From: an uncultured Eubacteriales bacterium
GTDB lineage: Bacteria > Bacillota > Clostridia > Oscillospirales > Oscillospiraceae
Assembly (NCBI GenBank): GCA_900553135.1
Contig: USCO01000077.1
Location: 1 to 10,126 of the forward strand
Direction: 5' to 3'
DNA length: 10,126 bases
The translations under genes and the position numbers were made by a program. The notes beneath the pieces were generated by a model. The model saw only the letters and a list, made by a program, of their open reading frames with translations, was not told the origin of the DNA and did not search any database. Positions 5,609 through 10,126 of this stretch are shown piece by piece (position 1 is the first letter of the stretch; every line of letters begins with the position of its first letter).

Positions 5609-8179
5609 ATGAAATCATCCCAGACACGCAGATGGACTGGCTGGCTGCTGAGCGCAGCGCTGATCGCCAGCTTGCTGGTGACCCCCTCTCTGGCCGCCGG
5701 CTCGGCTGAGATCCAGTTCCAGTACCCCAGCGACGTGAAGGCCAGCGAAGTCACGGTCTCCGTCTACGAGGGGTATCCCGCTGGCAGCGGCGAAGCTGCT
5801 GTCACCGCTTTGACCGAAGTAGACAAGGATGCCCAGGGTGATTACGTGATCACTTCTCCCGGCACCTATACCTACTGGGTCCGGGGCGACGGCTACTACA
5901 ACATCAGCAAGATCTTCAACGTCACCCAGGAAGAGCTGAATTCCGGCACTGTCAAGCTTTCCATTGAAACCGGAAAGCTGGCGCAGACCGGCTTTGAGCC
6001 CACCAACCCCAACTTGGCCAATACGCCGGAAAACTTCGCCCAGGACTCCCGGGACGCCCTGCTCACCATCTGGGCCGACGAGGTGCTGGACAAGTACTTC
6101 TCCACCGACACCCTGAAGGGCTATGAAGCCTATGACACCCCCTATTTCACCATTGACCGGGCCGACCATCAGTTCACCACCCAGGACGAGCTGATGACCT
6201 ACGTCCAGTCCAAGGACGAAGCCTGCGACGACATGTATCTGTACAGCCTGGGCAAGACCCCGGTTTACAACTATGACATGCCCATCGCCGTGTTCACCAC
6301 CACCGACCTCTCCTCCGTCAAGACTCTGGAGGAAGCCGGCGAGAAGGTCAGCGCCAACGGCAAGCTCACCGTGTGGATCCAGTCCCAGATCCATCCCAAC
6401 GAGCCCGCCTCCGGTGAAGGCGCTCTGGTGATGATCTCCGATCTGTGCGGCGACTACGGCAAGGACGTCCTGAAGGAGATCAATGTGGTGGTCATCCCCC
6501 GCATCAATCCCGACGGCTCCTATCTGTTCACCCGCACCACCTATCAGGGCTTTGACATGAACCGCGACCACATGGCCCTGAAGGCTCCCGAGCTGGCCTA
6601 CCTCCACACCGCTTACCGCTACTTCATGCCCGAAGTAGTCATGGACGGCCATGAGTTCACCTTCTACGGCGTCACCGAAGACGGCTACATGCGCAACGCC
6701 GACGACATGCAGTCCACCCCCGCCAGCAGCCTGAACAACGACGCTCAGGTCAACAAACTCAGCGAGGCCGCCGTGAACCTGCTGCACAAGAACGCCACCG
6801 ACGCCGGCCTGCGTGTTTATCACTACGGCTACACCGTGAACAACCCCATCGGCCGCGCTTACTATGGCCTGTATAACTCCATCTCCATCCTGGTTGAGAC
6901 CCGGGGCATCGGCGCCGGTTCCACCAACTTCGCCCGCCGGGTCTTCTCCCAGCAGAACGCCGCCCACTCCATCATCGAGTACGCCATGGCCAACGACACC
7001 GCCATCATGGCCGCTGTGGACGCCGCCCGGGCCGATGTGGTGAAGAAGGGCGCCACCTTCGACGAGGACGACATCGTGGTGCTGCACCAGGTCGCCTCTG
7101 GTGAGACCCAGTCCCCCACTCCTCTGACCCGCTACCAGTACAACATGGACGGCAGCGCCTCCAAGACCTCCACCGCTACCCTCTCCATGAACGACACCGT
7201 GGTGCGCAGCCGCATCCGTCCCACCGCCTATGTCATCCCCAAGGACATTGAGAATCTGGACAAGATCCTCTACATCCTGGACAACCAGGGCGCTGAGTAC
7301 TACGAACTCTCCGCCGGTTCCACCGCTCCTCTGAAGCAGTACTACTACACCGGCGAGTACACCTACAACAGCAAGGAGGCTGGTTTCACCGCCGCCCTGC
7401 GGGATGAGACCCAGGTCACCTTCGACAAGGGCGCCATCGTCATCCCCATGGACCAGGTGGCCGCCAACGTCATCGCCATGACCATGGAGCCCGACGTCAA
7501 CGACTCCAACGGCTACGACGGCACCCTGGTGCAGTACGGCCTGGTCAGCTATGACAAGGACTCCCAGAACTTCCCCATCTACCGCTATGAGAAGGACAAC
7601 CCCAGAACCACTCTGGTGAGCAACGGCTTTGCCGACATCAGCGGCCACTGGGCTAAGGACGCCATCCTGTACGCCGCCTCCAAGGGCCTGATGAACGGCA
7701 CCAGCGCCAACGCCTTCTCCCCCGACATGAACCTGTCCCGCTCCATGATCGCTCAGATCCTGTACAGCCTGGAAGGCAAGCCCGCCCTGGCTCAGGCCGA
7801 TCTGGAGAAGAAGTTCAGCGACGTGGCCTCTGACGCTTGGTACGCCAACGCCGTGTATTGGGCCCAGTCCAAGGGCATCATCAGCGGCTACGGCGACGGA
7901 GCCTTCGGCCCCAACGATCCCGTCACCCGTGAGCAGCTGGCCGCCATCCTGTCCAGCTACTCCAAGTTCAAGGGCATGGATGTTGCCTCCAAGGGCAGCC
8001 TGTCCGCCTTCCCCGACAGCGCTTCCGCTTCCAGCTGGGCTGTTCAGTCCCTGACCTGGGCTGTGGAGAAGGGCCTGCTGTCCGGCATGGGCGACGGCAC
8101 CCTGAATCCCACCGGCACCGCCTCCCGCGGCCAGGTGGCTCAGATCATGATGACCTACCTGGAGAAGGTAGCGAAATAA
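5609..8179 (+). CDS. Secreted M14-family zinc metallocarboxypeptidase with three C-terminal SLH repeats
   Basis: An 856-residue cell-surface enzyme. The ATG at 5609 follows AAGGAG with a 7-base spacer. Residues 1-30 are a signal peptide (RR, hydrophobic core, cleavage near SLAA-G). Residues 32-125 look like a small beta domain. The peptidase spans about 190-465: zinc ligands H262 and E265 in IHPNEPASGE, the NRD at 318-320 with the carboxylate-binding arginine R319, the third zinc ligand most likely H348 in VMDGHEF, and the catalytic glutamate E430 in ILVETRG. A 200-residue linker domain (about 470-665) follows. Three SLH repeats (about 675-722, 736-789 and 801-852) would hold the protein on secondary wall polymer. 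M14 enzymes trim C-terminal residues from peptides, and some cut peptidoglycan stem peptides. Which applies here is unknown. It is flanked by its own strong promoter and terminator. Confidence 0.93.
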   Translation: MKSSQTRRWTGWLLSAALIASLLVTPSLAAGSAEIQFQYPSDVKASEVTVSVYEGYPAGSGEAAVTALTEVDKDAQGDYVITSPGTYTYWVRGDGYYNISKIFNVTQEELNSGTVKLSIETGKLAQTGFEPTNPNLANTPENFAQDSRDALLTIWADEVLDKYFSTDTLKGYEAYDTPYFTIDRADHQFTTQDELMTYVQSKDEACDDMYLYSLGKTPVYNYDMPIAVFTTTDLSSVKTLEEAGEKVSANGKLTVWIQSQIHPNEPASGEGALVMISDLCGDYGKDVLKEINVVVIPRINPDGSYLFTRTTYQGFDMNRDHMALKAPELAYLHTAYRYFMPEVVMDGHEFTFYGVTEDGYMRNADDMQSTPASSLNNDAQVNKLSEAAVNLLHKNATDAGLRVYHYGYTVNNPIGRAYYGLYNSISILVETRGIGAGSTNFARRVFSQQNAAHSIIEYAMANDTAIMAAVDAARADVVKKGATFDEDDIVVLHQVASGETQSPTPLTRYQYNMDGSASKTSTATLSMNDTVVRSRIRPTAYVIPKDIENLDKILYILDNQGAEYYELSAGSTAPLKQYYYTGEYTYNSKEAGFTAALRDETQVTFDKGAIVIPMDQVAANVIAMTMEPDVNDSNGYDGTLVQYGLVSYDKDSQNFPIYRYEKDNPRTTLVSNGFADISGHWAKDAILYAASKGLMNGTSANAFSPDMNLSRSMIAQILYSLEGKPALAQADLEKKFSDVASDAWYANAVYWAQSKGIISGYGDGAFGPNDPVTREQLAAILSSYSKFKGMDVASKGSLSAFPDSASASSWAVQSLTWAVEKGLLSGMGDGTLNPTGTASRGQVAQIMMTYLEKVAK

Positions 8180-8192
8180 CTCCTTTCCTTTT

Positions 8193-8226
8193 GCGTCCCC
8201 CGGATTTTCCGGGGGGCGCTCCTTTT
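8193..8226 (+). terminator. Rho-independent terminator after the peptidase gene
   Basis: A 12-bp stem with one G-U pair (8193-8204 with 8208-8219, core CCCCCGGA/TCCGGGGG) and a TTT loop is followed by TCCTTTTT. It lies 13 bases after the TAA stop and just before the blaI promoter, separating the two transcription units. Confidence 0.92.
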
Positions 8227-8227
8227 T

Positions 8228-8244
8228 GGTTGATATTGTAGACC
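8228..8244 (+). promoter_or_regulatory. Probable BlaI-type operator O1, over the -35
   Basis: The 17-bp imperfect palindrome GGTTGATATTGTAGACC overlaps the -35 hexamer. Its right half (TTGTAGACC, 8236-8244) is the exact reverse complement of the left half of the second site (GGTCTACAA, 8260-8268). Both contain the TGTA/TACA core typical of BlaI/MecI/CopY operators. Confidence 0.7.
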
Positions 8245-8258
8245 AACTGTGATACGAT
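8230..8258 (+). promoter_or_regulatory. Promoter of the blaI-blaR1 operon
   Basis: TTGATA (8230-8235), 17 bases, TACGAT (8253-8258) with TGA as extended -10. The two proposed operators flank and overlap it, so a bound repressor would block polymerase. The leader is about 28 nt. Confidence 0.8.
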
Positions 8259-8259
8259 A

Positions 8260-8276
8260 GGTCTACAAAGTAAACC
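8260..8276 (+). promoter_or_regulatory. Probable BlaI-type operator O2, at the transcription start
   Basis: GGTCTACAAAGTAAACC is a 17-bp palindrome with six of eight pairs matching, immediately downstream of the -10 and covering the expected transcription start. Its centre is 32 bp from that of O1, about three helical turns, so two repressor dimers would sit on the same DNA face. Confidence 0.72.
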
Positions 8277-8293
8277 AATAGGAGGCGGTTCCC

Positions 8294-8668
8294 ATGGAGG
8301 AATTTTCTTTGACCAACAGCGAATGGTATGTGCTGGACTGTCTGTGGGGGCAGGAGCCCCGGACCGCCATGGAACTGGTGGCCCAGCTGGGAGAAAAAGT
8401 AGGCTGGGCCAAGAGCACCACCATCACCACCCTGCGCCGCATGGAGGACAAAGGTCTGGTGTCCGTGGAGGTACGGGGCCGCACCAAATATTACACCCCC
8501 GCCGTGGAACGGCAGAAAGCGGTGCGGGGAGAGACCCGCTCTTTTCTGGACAAGGTATACCAGGGCAGCGTGGGTCTGATGGTGTCCGCCATGGCCCAGG
8601 AACACGCCCTCAGTGAGGAGGATATCCGTCAGCTTTACGCCATTTTGAAGGAGGCGGAAGGAACATGA
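8294..8668 (+). CDS. blaI: BlaI/MecI/CopY-family transcriptional repressor
   Basis: A 124-residue winged-helix repressor. The N-terminal domain (about 5-70) opens with the family start LTNSEWYVLDCLW (6-18). The recognition helix is around WAKSTTITTLRRMEDKGLV (38-56), and the wing is VEVRGRTKYYTPAV (58-71). Residues 73-124 form the helical dimerisation part, where family members are cut when the partner sensor protease is activated; the cut site itself cannot be read by eye. GGAGG at 8281-8285 serves the ATG. The TGA overlaps the ATG of the membrane protease gene (ATGA), implying translational coupling. It most likely represses its own operon through the two palindromes upstream. The genes it controls elsewhere are unknown, so a beta-lactam role should not be assumed. 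Confidence 0.94.
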   Translation: MEEFSLTNSEWYVLDCLWGQEPRTAMELVAQLGEKVGWAKSTTITTLRRMEDKGLVSVEVRGRTKYYTPAVERQKAVRGETRSFLDKVYQGSVGLMVSAMAQEHALSEEDIRQLYAILKEAEGT

Positions 8669-10126
8669 ACACCCTCTTGCAGTGGTTTGTCACCTCGTCT
8701 GTGCTGATCGCCGCAGTACTGATCCTGCGCCGCCTGCTGGGACGCCGCATCTCTCCCCGGGTCCGGTACGCCCTGTGGGGGGTAGTGCTGGTGCGGCTGC
8801 TGCTGCCCGTTCATATTCCTGTGTCCGCACTCCCCTCGGCGGCCGACCTGGCTCCTCAACCGACCAGTCTCACCGAGGACTCTGTGCCCCTACTGCCCAC
8901 CACTTACCCCATGGAGGAGGTAGAGGCGGGCCAAGTGCCGGAACTCTTCCGAAACAGCCAGGGCCAGCTCCACACCACTGGCAGCGCCGGGACCGTAAAG
9001 CCCTCCGCCGACGGCACTCAGGCCGTGGTGGCTCCGGTGTGGCTCTCCCCTGCCCAGCTGATTCTGGGGATTTGGGGCGCAGGCGCAGTCGTTCTGGGTC
9101 TGGTGCTTTTGGGGTCCAATCTGCGCTTTTTCGCCAAAATCCGCCGCATTCGGCGGCCTGCATCCATTCCACAATGTCCTCTGCCGGTGTACCTTGCGGA
9201 GGGACTGCCCTCCCCCTGCCTGTTTGGGCTATTCCGTCCCGCCATCTACCTCACGCCGGAGGTTCCAAACCTGCCCGAGGAACAGCAGCGACACATTCTC
9301 ACCCACGAATTGACCCACTTCCGGCAAAAGGACCACATCTGGTCCGCCCTGCGCTGTCTGGCGCTGGCCCTGCACTGGTATAACCCCCTGGTGTGGGTGG
9401 CGGTGGTCCTGTCCATGCAGGACGGCGAGCTCTCCTGCGACGCGGGCGCCATCAAGCTTTTAGGGGAGGGACAGCGCATTCCCTATGGCCGCACCCTGGT
9501 CACTCTGGTGGCCCGGCGGGGGCCCCGCCCCGGGGATCTGTTGTCCTGCTCCACCGCCATGGCCCAGAATAAAAAGGCCATTCAGGCCCGCATCTCCCAA
9601 ATCGCCCACCGGCCGGAAACACGGAAAACCGCTCTGTTTGCCGCGGCTTCCCTGCTGGCGCTGGCGGCGGTGTTTACCTTTGGGGGCGGAGAACAGGGCC
9701 GCACCCTCACCCGAGAGGGCTTTCTGACCGGCCTGGAGGAGACCCAGTCCGTGACCCTCGACCTGCCGGCTCTGTCCGGCTACACCTTTGACCCCATTGC
9801 GGACGAGGACCTGCTGGGCCAGGTACGGGAGCTGCTGGGGCAGGCGAAAGCCTGGGACCGGGAAAATTCCGTAGCCCTCGGCTTTCAGGACCTGACTTCC
9901 TCCTTCCATACAGTTCATTTTCTGGAGAACGGCGGCAGCAGCGCTTTTTACCTCTATACCATGGGGGAAGGCGGCGACTATGTGCTGGCCAGGCTGGATG
10001 ACGCCGCTGCAGGAGCCGAACCCTTGGCGGTCCTGCCGGAGGGCACGGTCTTTCAGCTGGAGGAGCTGGCCCGGCAGCAGGAGGCCCGGAACCACTCCAT
10101 CACCCAGGTGGAGTACCCGGAGTTCA
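8665..10126 (+). CDS. blaR1: M56/BlaR1-type membrane sensor protease (3' end beyond the window)
   Basis: An open frame of 487 codons from the ATG at 8665 to the window edge with no stop, so the gene is partial at its 3' end. It partners BlaI: on sensing a signal, such proteases trigger repressor cleavage. Membrane helices are at about 8-22, 35-52, 126-150 and 323-340. The loop 53-125 is expected outside the cell. Residues 151-320 form the cytoplasmic zinc protease, with HELTH (214-218) giving two ligands and the catalytic E215. E255 in DGELSCD (253-259) is the probable third ligand, and WYNPLVW (238-244) is a typical family segment. After helix 4 the outside part (341 to the edge) shows no SxxK penicillin-binding motif in the 147 residues visible. 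It is rich in charged and glycine residues and unlike the BlaR1 sensor so far. The ligand is therefore unknown. Confidence 0.92.
   Translation, partial: MNTLLQWFVTSSVLIAAVLILRRLLGRRISPRVRYALWGVVLVRLLLPVHIPVSALPSAADLAPQPTSLTEDSVPLLPTTYPMEEVEAGQVPELFRNSQGQLHTTGSAGTVKPSADGTQAVVAPVWLSPAQLILGIWGAGAVVLGLVLLGSNLRFFAKIRRIRRPASIPQCPLPVYLAEGLPSPCLFGLFRPAIYLTPEVPNLPEEQQRHILTHELTHFRQKDHIWSALRCLALALHWYNPLVWVAVVLSMQDGELSCDAGAIKLLGEGQRIPYGRTLVTLVARRGPRPGDLLSCSTAMAQNKKAIQARISQIAHRPETRKTALFAAASLLALAAVFTFGGGEQGRTLTREGFLTGLEETQSVTLDLPALSGYTFDPIADEDLLGQVRELLGQAKAWDRENSVALGFQDLTSSFHTVHFLENGGSSAFYLYTMGEGGDYVLARLDDAAAGAEPLAVLPEGTVFQLEELARQQEARNHSITQVEYPEF

Noticed and set aside
8228..8276. The 9-bp inverted repeat TTGTAGACC/GGTCTACAA considered as a terminator or riboswitch stem
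   Set aside because: It flanks the -10, lies partly upstream of the transcription start and has no U-tract, so an operator pair explains it better.
5615..8605. A very long minus-strand open frame opposite the peptidase and blaI
   Set aside because: It is the complement of well-supported genes in GC-rich DNA. Its product is a low-complexity string of G, V, H and Q with no recognisable domain.
8682..9383. A plus-strand frame of 233 codons overlapping the membrane protease gene
   Set aside because: It is out of frame with the M56 gene, which has HELTH, membrane helices and an ATGA overlap with blaI.
1..10126. Phage, insertion-sequence or CRISPR structures
   Set aside because: No transposase, integrase, terminal inverted repeats, direct-repeat arrays or tRNA attachment site could be seen.

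Overview
The window reads as chromosomal DNA of a GC-rich, low-oxygen Firmicute, most likely a gut member of the Oscillospiraceae (the Flavonifractor / Intestinimonas / Lawsonibacter neighbourhood). This placement is an inference. It rests on high coding GC with strong Shine-Dalgarno sites, SLH-anchored wall proteins, an L-box RNA, a BlaI/BlaR1-type pair, and promoters of the form TTGACx-N17-TATAAT with a 'TGG' extended -10. I see no mobile element, CRISPR array, tRNA or rRNA.

Layout. Bases 18-2627 are read from the minus strand: a PaaI-type hotdog thioesterase, then an NhaC-superfamily transporter that ends in a strong terminator. The 390 bases upstream of the transporter are not empty. They hold a promoter, a complete lysine riboswitch aptamer (P1 to P5 with a 7-bp L2/L3 kissing pair) and a Rho-independent terminator, followed by the transporter's ribosome binding site. 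This makes the transporter a likely lysine-repressed lysine carrier rather than a housekeeping Na+/H+ antiporter. It also carries an odd four-CxxC, DnaJ-like cysteine cluster just after its signal peptide.

Bases 2766-10126 are read from the plus strand: a small helical protein that may be a degenerate ferritin-like protein, an alpha/beta hydrolase of the monoacylglycerol-lipase type, an FMN-dependent alpha-hydroxy-acid oxidase with an N-terminal cysteine cluster, a secreted M14 metallocarboxypeptidase with three SLH repeats, and a BlaI-type repressor translationally coupled to an M56/BlaR1-type membrane protease that runs off the right edge.

Most of these genes look like separate transcription units, each with its own promoter. 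Clear terminators follow the transporter, the oxidase and the peptidase. The only evident operon is blaI-blaR1, whose promoter is flanked by two 17-bp GGT...ACC palindromes that are probably its autoregulatory operators. I do not see one unified novel system. The most notable points are the riboswitch-controlled transporter with its cysteine domain and the BlaI/BlaR1 pair next to a wall-anchored peptidase.
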